The notes under the pieces: model-generated
Told to the model about the DNA's origin: nothing
The model's input: only the letters and a program-made list of their open reading frames with translations
Database searches by the model: none
Translations under genes and position numbers: made by a program
DNA from: Streptomyces sp. NBC_00237
Lineage (GTDB): Bacteria; Actinomycetota; Actinomycetes; Streptomycetales; Streptomycetaceae
DNA length: 64,000 bases
Direction of reading: 5' to 3'
Assembly (NCBI RefSeq): GCF_026342435.1
Contig: NZ_JAPEMT010000007.1
Span: forward strand, 1 to 64,000
Part shown: piece after piece, positions 25,847-34,112 of the stretch
How the letters are laid out: every line of letters starts with the position of its first letter
Numbering within the stretch: position 1 is the stretch's first letter

Positions 25847-27334
25847 GTGACGACCGAGACCGTCGAGCAGACCATCCAGACCCCCTTCCGATTCGAGGAC
25901 GTTCCGCTTTCCCAGCTCACCGCCCACCCCGGCAACGTCCGTGAGGACCTGGCGGTCCACGACCGATTCCGCCGGAGCCTCCGCAAGAAGCTGCGGACGC
26001 CGCTGCTGGTGACCCCGCAGGCGGACGGCACGTACAAGGTGATCGACGGTCACCGCCGCCTGCTGGTCATGATCGAGGACAAGTGGGAGACCGTCCCCGT
26101 CGTGATCGACGACAGCCGGGCCGAGGACGAGGCCGGGCAGTACGTGGACATGGTCACCACCGCCGAACAGCGGGTCGGCCTGAACACGCGCGAGAAGGCC
26201 GCCGCCCTCTTCCAGGCGAGCGAGTTGGGGGCCGGGGTCAAGGCCATCGCGACCGAGACCGGGTGGACGCAGAAGGACGTGAAGACCGCCGTGCAGGTGG
26301 GACGCGCGGCCAAGACGATGGAAGCGGCCCAGGCCGTCCAGTACGCCTGGACGCTCGACCAGCTCGAAGCGCTGGCCGAGTTCGAGGACGACCCGGAGGC
26401 CCTGGCCGAGCTGACCCAGGCAGCGCAGGGCAATAACTTCGCCTACCGTCTGCGCAGGCTCCGCGACGACCGGGAGGAGGCGGCGCGGCTGGCCAAGGAG
26501 CGGGCCGAGGCCGTCGCCGCCGGGCTGACCGTCATTGACGAGTACGAGGCCCTGCCGGACAGCGCTACCCGGATTCACGAACTGCGGACCCACGACGGCG
26601 CGAAGACGATCAGCGAGGAGGAGCACAAGGCGTGCCGGGGGCACGTCGTGGCCCCGGCGGAGTACGGCTCCCACTGGGTGACGTACTGCCTGAAGCCTGC
26701 CCTTTACGACCACGCCGTCTACCAGTCGCCCGGCAGCACCACGGCGACCACCAAGGCAGAGGACAAGGAGGCCCGCCAGCGCATCATCCAGGGGAACAAG
26801 CACTACAAGGCCGCCACCGCAGCCCGCCGCGAGTGGCTGAACACCTGGATGACCCGCAAGACGTTCCCGCGCGACGCGCAGGTGATCATGGCGCGGTTCG
26901 TCGCGGAGTCGACCCTGCGCGGCGACGATCTCGGCATCGGTGACATCACCAGCGAGGACGGGACCCGCATGGTCCGCGAATGGCTCGGCATCGCGGACGC
27001 CTCCCGGGCGAACACGATGACGGCCGAGATCGTGGCGCAGGCGGACGCCCGCCGCCTGGCGCTGTTCCCGTTCATGGCCTGCGTCGCGTCGTACGAGAAG
27101 ACGACCGGCCACAAGGACAACCGGCCCTGGCGCACGGACCGTCAGGGTCTGAGCAGCAACACGCGGAAGCGGATCGGCGCGTACCTCTCGATGCTGGTTC
27201 AGCTGGGCCACTCGGTCACGCCGATCGAGCAGGCCATCATCGACGGCCAGGAGTACGACGGCACCGAGCACGCGGCGAAGGTCTCCGTCGAGAAGGCGAA
27301 GGAGACGGGACAGGAACAGCTCAACTCGAAGTGA
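25847..27334 (+). CDS. ParB/sulfiredoxin-like nuclease-domain protein
   Basis: 495 residues, GTG start. The N-terminal ParB-like domain (about 15-100) has VPLSQLTAHPGNVR and VIDGHRRLLV, the GHRR form of the conserved box. A helix-turn-helix-like segment (ALFQASELGAGVKAIATETG, about 120-150) and a long helical C-terminal part follow. The ParA here (43976) sits far away with its own small partners, so an accessory role (nuclease, DNA-modification sensing or antirestriction) is more likely than segregation. That is inference. Single-gene cassette. Confidence 0.78.
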   Translation: MTTETVEQTIQTPFRFEDVPLSQLTAHPGNVREDLAVHDRFRRSLRKKLRTPLLVTPQADGTYKVIDGHRRLLVMIEDKWETVPVVIDDSRAEDEAGQYVDMVTTAEQRVGLNTREKAAALFQASELGAGVKAIATETGWTQKDVKTAVQVGRAAKTMEAAQAVQYAWTLDQLEALAEFEDDPEALAELTQAAQGNNFAYRLRRLRDDREEAARLAKERAEAVAAGLTVIDEYEALPDSATRIHELRTHDGAKTISEEEHKACRGHVVAPAEYGSHWVTYCLKPALYDHAVYQSPGSTTATTKAEDKEARQRIIQGNKHYKAATAARREWLNTWMTRKTFPRDAQVIMARFVAESTLRGDDLGIGDITSEDGTRMVREWLGIADASRANTMTAEIVAQADARRLALFPFMACVASYEKTTGHKDNRPWRTDRQGLSSNTRKRIGAYLSMLVQLGHSVTPIEQAIIDGQEYDGTEHAAKVSVEKAKETGQEQLNSK

Positions 27335-27340
27335 CCGCAG

Positions 27341-27410
27341 GCCGGGAGGGGGAGTCCCCTCCCGGCACCGCGCACGGCCGCACCGGCATCCGAGCGGTGT
27401 CGCCGTGCGC
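27341..27410 (+). terminator. Cassette terminator T5, double hairpin
   Basis: GCCGGGAGGGG-gagt-CCCCTCCCGGC at 27341-27366, followed by a longer-range GCGCACGGC/GCCGTGCGC pair ending at 27410. Confidence 0.7.
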
Positions 27411-27950
27411 GGCGGCGGTAGCGGGCACGCCTGGCGGCGTGGCGGTGTTGTGGCCCGGTGCGTGCTCGCCGGCCCCGGCCTCCTTCGTCGGCCGGTGCCG
27501 TCGGCACCGGGCCGTGGACGCGCCTGGCGGCGCGGCCCCTCTTTCTGGCCCCTTCGGGGCCGGGGGTCCGCTGGCGCGGACCGGGCCCTCCTTCGTCGGG
27601 CCGAACGGACACGCCTGGCGGCGTGGCTGTTTCCGTTCGGGTCCGCTGGCGCGGACCGCCGGTCTGTCCGCGCCGGCCGAGGCGGAGTCCGGGCTGCACC
27701 TGGTCGTCGGGGAGTTGGTCCGCCTCCGGCGGACGAGTGCCGGTGCCTCCGGCACCAGCAGCGGTGCGGCCCGCTCCGCGGGCCGTGGCAGTGTCGGCGC
27801 TTCGCCCCGAGGTGCGGAGCTCCGCACCGCACGGGGTCCGCTGCGCTGGACCGGTCAGCAGTGCGCGCTTCGCGCGGGTGCCGTCGCTCCGCGACGACGG
27901 CGAGGGACACCCCGCTCCGCGGTGCGGGCCCGCTACGCGGACCGACCGAA
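27411..27950. repeat. A array copy 5 with extension
   Basis: Core plus the roughly 280-nt extension seen in copy 2. It additionally carries GTCCGC-tgc-GCTGGAC, which copy 2 lacks. Confidence 0.88.
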
Positions 27951-27990
27951 CCCATCGACGCCACCACCGGGGTGCACCTGGTGGTGGCGA

Positions 27991-28320
27991 AGGACCGCCT
28001 CCGGCGGGGGCCCTTACTCCCAAGGGGCTTGGCCGCGCGACGAGTTGGGCACCCGGTGGGTGGCTGGGGTGTGGGGGTGGCCGGGGTCTCCCCTCGGCCG
28101 GTCGGTCACCCGGAGGGCTACCCGGAACCCGGCGGGGCCGCCAGGCCGGGGCCGCTTCGCGGTCGCTTCGCGAGCCTGGCAACCCCGCCGGAACCCGGGT
28201 ACGGGCGGAGCCTGCCCGACCGACCGAGGGGAGCCCCCGCCCACCGGGCGGAGCCGTGGCGGATGCCGTCGACCAGGCCGCCGCCGGTGGGGCGGGAACC
28301 GCCCCTGAACTGCGGAAATG
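27991..28320. repeat. B element copy 6
   Basis: Type II; the tail reads CTGAACTGCGG instead of CTGACCTGCGG. Confidence 0.9.
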
Positions 28321-28386
28321 TGTGATCCAGATCACCCCGCCGGACCCCCTTTTCAGGTGGACCCGGACCCGTAAATAAGGCAGAAT
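28321..28386 (+). promoter_or_regulatory. Cassette promoter P7 with CRP-like site
   Basis: TGTGA-N6-TCACC at 28321-28336, -35 TGGACC, -10 CAGAAT at 28381-28386. Drives 28456-29313. Confidence 0.75.
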
Positions 28387-28391
28387 TAGTG

Positions 28392-28440
28392 ATGTCGGAA
28401 GGGGATGGCAGCCCCGGACGGCAGACCCCGAACCTTCAAC
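28392..28440 (+). ncRNA. TGGCAG leader hairpin L10
   Basis: GGGG-ATGGCAG-CCCC and CCCCGAACCTTCAAC. Here the leader frame is out of frame with the gene. Confidence 0.75.
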
Positions 28441-28455
28441 ACCAGGGAGAGCGAG

Positions 28456-29313
28456 ATGGCGAAGCTGACCAAGGAGCAAGAGCGACTGCACCGCGAGGCG
28501 TCGCGGCTGGTCAAGCTGACCCGCGACCTGACGGAAGAGGAGCGGGAAACCGTGCTCGACCACTGGCAGGAGTCCAGCACGACCAGCAACAGCCTGGACG
28601 GCGCGTTCTTCACCCCGGAGGATCTGGCGCTCGACCTCCGGCTGGAGGTGAACGGAGAGCGGGTCATCGACCTGTGCGCGGGCATCGGTCGACTGGCTTG
28701 GGCCGTACAGGACAAGTGGCACCGGCGGTTCGAGGGGAGGCCGCCGCGCGAGGTGGTGTGCGTCGAGAGAAACCCCGCGTACGTCGAGGTCGGGCGGAAG
28801 GTCGTGCCCGAAGCCCGCTGGATCTGTGCGGACGTTCTCACCCTGGACCCGAAGATCCTGGGGCGGTTCGACTACGCGGTAGCCAACCCCCCCTTCGGTC
28901 GAGTGGAGCGGAGCGGGAACGGTCCGAGGTACCGGGGCCCGAACTTCGAGTTCCACGTCATCGACATCGCGTCGACCCTCGCACGGAAGGGCGTGTTCCT
29001 CGTGCCGCAGCTTTCCGCCCCGTTCAAGGTCTCGGGCGTCCCCTACTACGAGGAGCAGCGCAGCACGGTGTACGAGCGCTTCCACCGGGAGACCGGATTC
29101 ACCCTGTCGTCCCGCGTGGGCATCGACACGTCCGCCTACGCGGACGGGTGGCGAGGTGTCAGCCCGCGCACAGAGGTGGTGTTCGCTGACTTCGAGGACG
29201 CGGAAGAGGGGCTGTTGCCGGTCCCCGCCCCGCGCTCCGTGTCCACCCCGCGTGCCGCCGTGCCCAAGCCGACGGCGGCCACGTACGAGTACGTGGAAGC
29301 GGCGCTGTTCTGA
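28456..29313 (+). CDS. N6-adenine-type DNA methyltransferase-like protein
   Basis: 285 residues, ATG with GGGAG upstream. Class I Rossmann signatures: SAM-binding motif I VIDLCAGIGRLAWAV (about 72-86), acidic motif II ERNP, and catalytic NPPF at residues 144-147 in AVANPPFG. NPPY/F identifies exocyclic-amine (N6-A or N4-C) methyltransferases. No target-recognition domain or restriction partner is visible, so a solitary, possibly protective methyltransferase is likely. Single-gene cassette. Confidence 0.83.
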   Translation: MAKLTKEQERLHREASRLVKLTRDLTEEERETVLDHWQESSTTSNSLDGAFFTPEDLALDLRLEVNGERVIDLCAGIGRLAWAVQDKWHRRFEGRPPREVVCVERNPAYVEVGRKVVPEARWICADVLTLDPKILGRFDYAVANPPFGRVERSGNGPRYRGPNFEFHVIDIASTLARKGVFLVPQLSAPFKVSGVPYYEEQRSTVYERFHRETGFTLSSRVGIDTSAYADGWRGVSPRTEVVFADFEDAEEGLLPVPAPRSVSTPRAAVPKPTAATYEYVEAALF

Positions 29314-29333
29314 GACGGCCTCTCTGCTGCCGT

Positions 29334-29373
29334 CCTGCCCTGCCCCAGTTGAGCTGGCCGGGGCAGGGCGGGG
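29334..29373 (+). terminator. Cassette terminator T6
   Basis: CCTGCCCTGCCCC with GGGGCAGGGCGGG. Confidence 0.7.
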
Positions 29374-29384
29374 TCGTCGTGCGC

Positions 29385-29660
29385 CACGGCGGTAGCGGGC
29401 ACGCCTGGCGGCGTGGCGGTGTTGGTGGCCCGGTGCGTGCTCGCCGGCCCCGGCCTCCTTCGTCGGCCGGTGCCGGCGGCACCGGGCCGTGGACGCGCCT
29501 GGCGGCGCGACCCCTTTGTCCGGCCGCGGGGCGGCCGGGGTCCGCTGGCGCGGACCGGGCCCTCCTTCGTCGGGCCGAACGGACGCCCCTGGCGGGGCGG
29601 CTGTTTCCGTTCGGGTCCGCTGGCGCGGACCGCCGGGACCGTTCGCGCTGGCCGGTGCCG
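29385..29660. repeat. A array copy 6
   Basis: Like copy 3, but the GTGCCG-tcgg-CACCG region reads GTGCCG-gcgg-CACCG. Confidence 0.87.
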
Positions 29661-29700
29661 CTACCGGGCTGCACCAGGTGGCCGGTCGAGGCGAACATCA

Positions 29701-30028
29701 ATGCCTCCGGCGGGCGCCGGGCCTGCCCAAGGGGTGCGGGGGCGGTACGCCGAGTACGGCCCGGTGGGTGGCTGGGGTGGAGGGGTGGGCGGGGGCTCCC
29801 CTCGGCCGACCGGTCACCCTTCGGGCTACCACCGAACCTGCGGGGGGTGCCAGGCCGAGCCGCTTCGCGGTCGCTTCGCGAGCCTGGCACCCCCCGCAGA
29901 ACCGGCGGTTGGGCGGAGCTGCCCGGCCAACCGAGGGGAGCCCCCGCCCACCGGGCGGAGTTGTGGCGGAGGCCGCCGGGCGAGGCCCGCGCGGGTAGGG
30001 CGGAAACCGCCGCTGACCTGCGGAAATG
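29701..30028. repeat. B element copy 7
   Basis: Type I, the most diverged 5' end. In the long outer stem a T-A pair of other copies is replaced by C-G (a compensatory change), while two neighbouring positions become mismatched. Confidence 0.87.
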
Positions 30029-30094
30029 TGTGATCCAGATCACCCCGCTGGACCGCCGTTTCAGGTGGACTCAGGCACTCAGATAAGGCAGAAT
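30029..30094 (+). promoter_or_regulatory. Cassette promoter P8 with CRP-like site
   Basis: TGTGA-N6-TCACC at 30029-30044, -35 TGGACT, -10 CAGAAT at 30089-30094. Drives 30165-31559. Confidence 0.75.
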
Positions 30095-30099
30095 TAGTG

Positions 30100-30147
30100 A
30101 TGTCGGAAGGGGATGGCAGCCCCGGACGACAGGCCCGAACCTTCAAC
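30100..30147 (+). ncRNA. TGGCAG leader hairpin L11
   Basis: GGGG-ATGGCAG-CCCC and GCCCGAACCTTCAAC. Confidence 0.74.
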
Positions 30148-30164
30148 GCAAAAGGACAAACCCG

Positions 30165-31019
30165 ATGGGGTACAGGAAGCTCGCGCCGGAAGCCCGGCGA
30201 GAACTCGGCAGGCAGCGCACCGCCGAACTGGCGGATCTTCTCCAGGCCGGATACGCAGCTATGGGGCGCCGCGACGTGTGGGCGGCGGTCATGAGGGCGG
30301 GAGCCGTCCATCTGAACCACCGCGGACCTGTCAACGCCATCGCCATCGGCCTCCAGGCCCCGGAGGCGACGCGCGTACTCGGCTACAAGGCATGGCAGGA
30401 CGAGGGGCGGCAGGTTCGCAAGGACGAGACCGGCATCCGGATCTGGGGGCCCATGCGAGGGCGGCGGGGGGACGAGCCGTCGACGCTGGACGACCCCGAA
30501 CAGCAGGACGAGGCACCGGCGCGTGGGTGGGTCTCGAACGCGGTCTTCGACATCTCGCAGACCGACGGCCCGCCGGTCAAGCCCCGCCCGCTCTCCGGCA
30601 GCCCTGCCCAGGTGATCCGTAACCGGCTGATCGCCGCTCTGACCGCCCAAGGGGACCACCGCGCCTTTCTGGTCAACGGGGTGCCCGCCGAGGCGATCGA
30701 CCCGGAGGACGCCTCCCGGGCCCTGCTGCTGAAGGTCGCCCGGACCGCCATCGAGTCCACGGGCGGAGTCGACGCCGAGCAGGTCGAGGCCGAGGCGGCA
30801 GCCGCCTCCCACGTCGCCGCCCGCATCCTCCGAGTGCCGCCGGGCCCCCTGCTGGTCCCGCCGTCCGCCGGATGGATCACCGCCGACCCGAAGAACCCGC
30901 CCGTGAAGACCAGCGCCGTACGGGCGATCACGGTCGGCCGCAGCCTCGCGCAGCTGATCGGGGATGTCTGCCCCTGCTGCGACGGCACCCGTCACGCGCT
31001 CGACCGCGCCGAAGCCTGA
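30165..31019 (+). CDS. ArdC-like antirestriction protein (N-terminal ssDNA-binding-type domain)
   Basis: 284 residues, ATG with AAAGGA upstream. Residues 40-95 (NAIAIGLQAPEATRVLGYKAW, then EGRQVRKDETGIRIWGP) match the conserved ArdC/DUF1738 N-terminal pattern (L-L...aP-a---GY--W---GR-VrKge-gi-i--P). ArdC proteins bind ssDNA and protect incoming plasmid DNA from restriction. The zinc-protease-like C-terminal domain of classical ArdC is not evident. Residues 130-284 are helical, ending in CPCC. First gene of a three-gene operon. Confidence 0.78.
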   Translation: MGYRKLAPEARRELGRQRTAELADLLQAGYAAMGRRDVWAAVMRAGAVHLNHRGPVNAIAIGLQAPEATRVLGYKAWQDEGRQVRKDETGIRIWGPMRGRRGDEPSTLDDPEQQDEAPARGWVSNAVFDISQTDGPPVKPRPLSGSPAQVIRNRLIAALTAQGDHRAFLVNGVPAEAIDPEDASRALLLKVARTAIESTGGVDAEQVEAEAAAASHVAARILRVPPGPLLVPPSAGWITADPKNPPVKTSAVRAITVGRSLAQLIGDVCPCCDGTRHALDRAEA

Positions 31020-31027
31020 CAGCCCCC

Positions 31028-31053
31028 GGGCCGGTGCCAGTCGGCACCGGCCC
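31028..31053 (+). ncRNA. Operon-internal hairpin without TGGCAG loop
   Basis: GGGCCGGTGCC-agtc-GGCACCGGCCC between 30165-31019 and 31074. No CTTCAAC tail. Confidence 0.6.
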
Positions 31054-31073
31054 CCACTCCCCGAGAGGTAGAC

Positions 31074-31289
31074 GTGAACACCGAAGCAGCCCAGCCCCAG
31101 GCCCCCGCCATCGAGGAGGCCCACCCCCGCACCAGCACCGTGCGGCACCGCACGCTTCCCCTGATCCTCGGAACCGTCACCGGATACGGCACCGACCCCT
31201 TCACCGGCGACCGGCTGGCCATGGTCGTCTGGCCCGGCATGGTCAAGTCGGCCGGATACAGGGCGGACGAGATCGCGCAGGAGGCGTAA
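31074..31289 (+). CDS. Small hypothetical cassette protein
   Basis: 71 residues, GTG with GAGAGG upstream. Pro-rich N-terminus, then a beta-like segment (PLILGTVTGYGTDPFTGDRLA) and a short C-terminal helix. No family. Three bases separate it from the next start. Confidence 0.65.
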   Translation: MNTEAAQPQAPAIEEAHPRTSTVRHRTLPLILGTVTGYGTDPFTGDRLAMVVWPGMVKSAGYRADEIAQEA

Positions 31290-31292
31290 CCC

Positions 31293-31559
31293 GTGCGGCA
31301 AGAGGACGTCGAGCGACTGCACGCGGAATCCCGCGTCCACCCCGTGCACGCGCCGGAGGCGGACGGGGCCGGAGAAGTTCCCATGATCACGCTGGGCGGA
31401 GTGCAGGTGTCGGTATACGTCGTGCTGGACCCAGACGGCGAAGCCCGTATGCGCCTGTCGGTCGACCTGGACGAGGCGTCGCCGGATCTACTCAACAGTG
31501 CGGGAGTCCTCCCGGCGGAGCTGCTGATGGGTGGACAACGCGTGTGGTGGGGAAGCTAG
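31293..31559 (+). CDS. Small hypothetical cassette protein
   Basis: 88 residues, GTG, with GGAGG in the end of the preceding gene. Mostly beta-like (MITLGGVQVSVYVVLDPDG). Function unknown. No terminator follows; the next promoter starts within 20 bp. Confidence 0.65.
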   Translation: MRQEDVERLHAESRVHPVHAPEADGAGEVPMITLGGVQVSVYVVLDPDGEARMRLSVDLDEASPDLLNSAGVLPAELLMGGQRVWWGS

Positions 31560-31578
31560 AAACACGCACGTCACAACG

Positions 31579-31607
31579 TTGACGCAGTCTCTCGAATAAG
31601 GCAGAAT
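31579..31607 (+). promoter_or_regulatory. Cassette promoter P9, near-consensus -35, no CRP-like site
   Basis: TTGACG, 17-bp spacer, CAGAAT at 31602-31607. At the position where other copies have TGTGA-N6-TCACC there is unrelated sequence. Drives 31676-32411. Confidence 0.78.
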
Positions 31608-31611
31608 TAGC

Positions 31612-31662
31612 ATTGCCGGGAGGGGATGGCAGCCCCTCCCGGCAACAGCCCGAACCTTCAAC
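31612..31662 (+). ncRNA. TGGCAG leader hairpin L12
   Basis: GCCGGGAGGGG/CCCCTCCCGGC around ATGGCAG, then GCCCGAACCTTCAAC. The leader frame begins with TTG instead of ATG and runs 21 codons in frame into the gene. Confidence 0.76.
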
Positions 31663-31675
31663 ACCGGGAGACTGC

Positions 31676-31951
31676 ATGTCATACGCAGATGAAGCGGCCC
31701 GCATCGCAACCGCCGTGGCCGGTCTACCCGTCAGGGTCCGCAAGTGGGTGCCGGATGCCCGAGACCCCCGCCGACGCTTCGCCGGATGGGAGCCCGCCCA
31801 GGTCGCCGGTCCGGCCGCCGAAGGCGACTCCCTGGCGTGGGGGATCGAGTACAGCGACGGCCGCGAGGCGTCCGTTCAGTGGCCCGACGTCATGTTCTCC
31901 GCCGAGACCTTCCAGGAGGCAGTCAGCCGACTCACCAGCAGCACTGCCTGA
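31676..31951 (+). CDS. Small hypothetical cassette protein
   Basis: 91 residues, ATG with GGGAG upstream. The pattern YSDGREASVQWPDVMFSAETF resembles FSDGRRAHAEWWDDVVL in the protein at 33250, so the two may share a fold. Function unknown. Confidence 0.68.
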   Translation: MSYADEAARIATAVAGLPVRVRKWVPDARDPRRRFAGWEPAQVAGPAAEGDSLAWGIEYSDGREASVQWPDVMFSAETFQEAVSRLTSSTA

Positions 31952-31955
31952 CCCG

Positions 31956-32005
31956 CCGGAGGGAGAGAGGCAGCTCTCCCCCGGTCCAGCACCCAAACCT
32001 TCAAC
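31956..32005 (+). ncRNA. Operon-internal AGGCAG leader hairpin L13
   Basis: CCGGAGGGAGAG/CTCTCCCCCGG with loop AGGCAG (one base from TGGCAG), then ACCCAAACCTTCAAC. Confidence 0.74.
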
Positions 32006-32015
32006 AGGAGTTCAC

Positions 32016-32411
32016 ATGACCACGACCCTTGAGCAGATGACCGCTTTCATCGTCGGTGACGCCGACGACGCAGCGCTGGAGCACATCATCGAGGCCGTCA
32101 ACACCCGACGCCGGGGCGACCGCATCAAGGCGGAGACCGTTGCCGCCGCGACGGTGACGAAGGGGGCCACGGTGGAGCTTGCCAAGCTCTCCCCCGCGTA
32201 CCTCAACGGCCTTAAGGGGATCGTCTCCGAGGTCGACCGCCCCCGTCGCGGCAAGCCGCGTGCCACCGTGACGCTCGACGCGGACAGCACGGACGTCCTG
32301 CGCTACAACGGAAGCCGTAAGTTCTTCGTCGCCCCCGGCGTCACGAACTACGACCTCCACGGCGTCCCGCTCACCTGCTGCGTGACGGCCGAGGCGTCCG
32401 CCGCCGAGTAG
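32016..32411 (+). CDS. Hypothetical cassette protein
   Basis: 131 residues, ATG with CAGGAG upstream. N-terminal helices (LEQMTAFIVGDADDAALEHII) then a beta-rich half with LNGLKGIVSEVDRPRRGKPRA, possibly a small nucleic-acid-binding barrel. No family recognised. Confidence 0.7.
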   Translation: MTTTLEQMTAFIVGDADDAALEHIIEAVNTRRRGDRIKAETVAAATVTKGATVELAKLSPAYLNGLKGIVSEVDRPRRGKPRATVTLDADSTDVLRYNGSRKFFVAPGVTNYDLHGVPLTCCVTAEASAAE

Positions 32412-32423
32412 TACCCGCCGCGC

Positions 32424-32468
32424 GACGCGGCCCGTCCCCGCCGAGTCGGCCGGGGCCGGGCCGCGTCG
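32424..32468 (+). terminator. Cassette terminator T7
   Basis: GACGCGGCCCG-t-CCCCG with CGGGG-c-CGGGCCGCGTC, loop CCGAGTCGGC. Confidence 0.75.
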
Positions 32469-32478
32469 TGCTGTACGG

Positions 32479-32770
32479 CGGCGGTAGCGGGCACGCCTGG
32501 CGGCGTGGCGGTGTTGTGGCCCGGTGCGTGCTCGCCGGCCCCGGCCTCCTTCGTCGGCCGGTGCCGTCGGCACCGGGCCGTGGACGCGCCTGGCGGCGCG
32601 GCCCCTCTTTCTGGCCCCTTCGGGGCCGGGGGTCCGCTGGCGCGGACCGGGCCCTCCTTCGTCGGGCCGAACGGACGCCCCTGGCGGGGCGACGGCATCC
32701 GTTCGGGTCCGCTGGCGCGGACCGCCGGTCTGTCCGCGCCGGCCGGTGCCGCCACCGGGCTGCACCTGGT
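32479..32770. repeat. A array copy 7
   Basis: Core A array ending with GCACCTGGTCGTGGTGAG. Confidence 0.87.
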
Positions 32771-32787
32771 CGTGGTGAGAAAGATGG

Positions 32788-33115
32788 ACGCCTCCGGCGG
32801 GCCCTTACTCCCAAGGGGGTGGGGGCTCGTCGTGTGTGTGCGGGCCGGGAAGTGGCTGGGGTTGGGGGGTGGCCGGGGGCTCCCCTCGGCCGGACGGGCA
32901 CCCTTCGGGCTACCACCGAACCTGCGGGGGGTGCCAGGCCGAGCCGCTTCGCGGTCGCGCAAGCGCGAGCCTGGCACCCCCCGCAGAACCGGCGGTACGG
33001 CGGAGCTGCCCGACCGACCGAGGGGAGCCCCCGCCCACCGGGCGGAGTTGTGGCGGAGGCCGCCGGGCAAGGCCCGCGCGGGTGGGGCGGAAACCGCCGC
33101 TGACCTGCGGAAAGA
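32788..33115. repeat. B element copy 8
   Basis: Type I, nearly identical to copy 1, with the TCGCG-caag-CGCGA apical hairpin. Confidence 0.9.
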
Positions 33116-33181
33116 TGTGATGCAGGTCACCCCGCCGGACCCCCGTTCCGGGTGGACTCAGGCACTCCAATAAGGCAGAAT
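33116..33181 (+). promoter_or_regulatory. Cassette promoter P10 with CRP-like site
   Basis: TGTGA-N6-TCACC at 33116-33131, -35 TGGACT, -10 CAGAAT at 33176-33181. Drives 33250-34727. Confidence 0.75.
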
Positions 33182-33186
33182 TAGTG

Positions 33187-33235
33187 ATGTCGGAAGGGGA
33201 TGGCAGCCCCGGACGACAGACCCCGAACCTTCAAC
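33187..33235 (+). ncRNA. TGGCAG leader hairpin L14
   Basis: GGGG-ATGGCAG-CCCC and CCCCGAACCTTCAAC. Leader ATG in frame 63 nt before the gene. Confidence 0.75.
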
Positions 33236-33249
33236 ACCAGGGAGACGAC

Positions 33250-34053
33250 ATGATCACCAGCACCCCCTACTACCGCACCGGTGGAGTCGTCTCCTTCCAC
33301 CGCAAGGGCCCCCGGATCGCGGAGGGCCGGGACGTTCCCCTCACCGTGGTCCCGATGCACCCCAAGGAACTCCGGCACTACGACTGGTTGCTCGAAGTGC
33401 TCCAGGAGGACGGCTACCACGGCGACATCGTGGCCGCCAACGTCTACTTCGCCGACACGGACGCCTTTCTCGGAGTCTTCTTCAGCGACGGCCGCCGGGC
33501 GCACGCCGAGTGGTGGGACGACGTCGTTCTTCACGACCTGGAGTTCGTCGCCGAGGTCCGCACCCCGCAGATCGCTCTGAACTACATGGTGGACCGGTGG
33601 AACTGGATGCACGGTCGCGTGCTGCCCACCCGTGAGCCCTGGGAGGACGACGAAACGCTGGCCAGTCGCCGCAGGGAAATCCTGAAGGCCCACACCGTGG
33701 CAGGCCGCCCCTCCCCGTCCGCCGAGACCCTGACGAAGGCCATTGCTGCCGACGAAGCCGTCGCCGCAGAGAAGGCCCGAGCCGACGCCGAGAAGCGCGC
33801 CGCGTACGAAGCGGCGACCCGCAGCAGCGCGTTCGGATTCGACGTCGCCCTGGCCGATCCGTACCGCGTCATCGCCCTGGCCAAGGCCGGACGGCCAGGC
33901 CGATGTGACCACCCCCGCTGCACGCAGCCCGCGCCTGTGGCCATCGAGGCGGACCCGTGGATCAAGCGGGACCCCGCCGACCGCCGCCCCGTCCGTATCC
34001 GGGCCTGCGCGTTCCACTTCCTGAACGCCATTGACGCGGTGTTCGGGTCCTGA
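33250..34053 (+). CDS. Hypothetical cassette protein with C-terminal Cys/His motif
   Basis: 267 residues, ATG. N-terminal beta-rich domain (FADTDAFLGVFFSDGRRAHA), a helical Ala-rich middle (about 150-200) and a C-terminal RCDHPRCTQPAP...RACAFH that may bind zinc. Function unknown. Followed in operon by 34113-34727. Confidence 0.7.
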   Translation: MITSTPYYRTGGVVSFHRKGPRIAEGRDVPLTVVPMHPKELRHYDWLLEVLQEDGYHGDIVAANVYFADTDAFLGVFFSDGRRAHAEWWDDVVLHDLEFVAEVRTPQIALNYMVDRWNWMHGRVLPTREPWEDDETLASRRREILKAHTVAGRPSPSAETLTKAIAADEAVAAEKARADAEKRAAYEAATRSSAFGFDVALADPYRVIALAKAGRPGRCDHPRCTQPAPVAIEADPWIKRDPADRRPVRIRACAFHFLNAIDAVFGS

Positions 34054-34069
34054 CGCCACCCCGCCCGCC

Positions 34070-34102
34070 GGGCCCGCCCCTGGCGGGCCCCGCACCTTCG
34101 AC
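34070..34102 (+). ncRNA. Operon-internal leader hairpin L15 (diverged)
   Basis: GGGCCCGCC-cct-GGCGGGCCC then CGCACCTTCGAC, a diverged form of the CCTTCAAC tail. Confidence 0.62.
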
Positions 34103-34112
34103 AGAGGAGATC

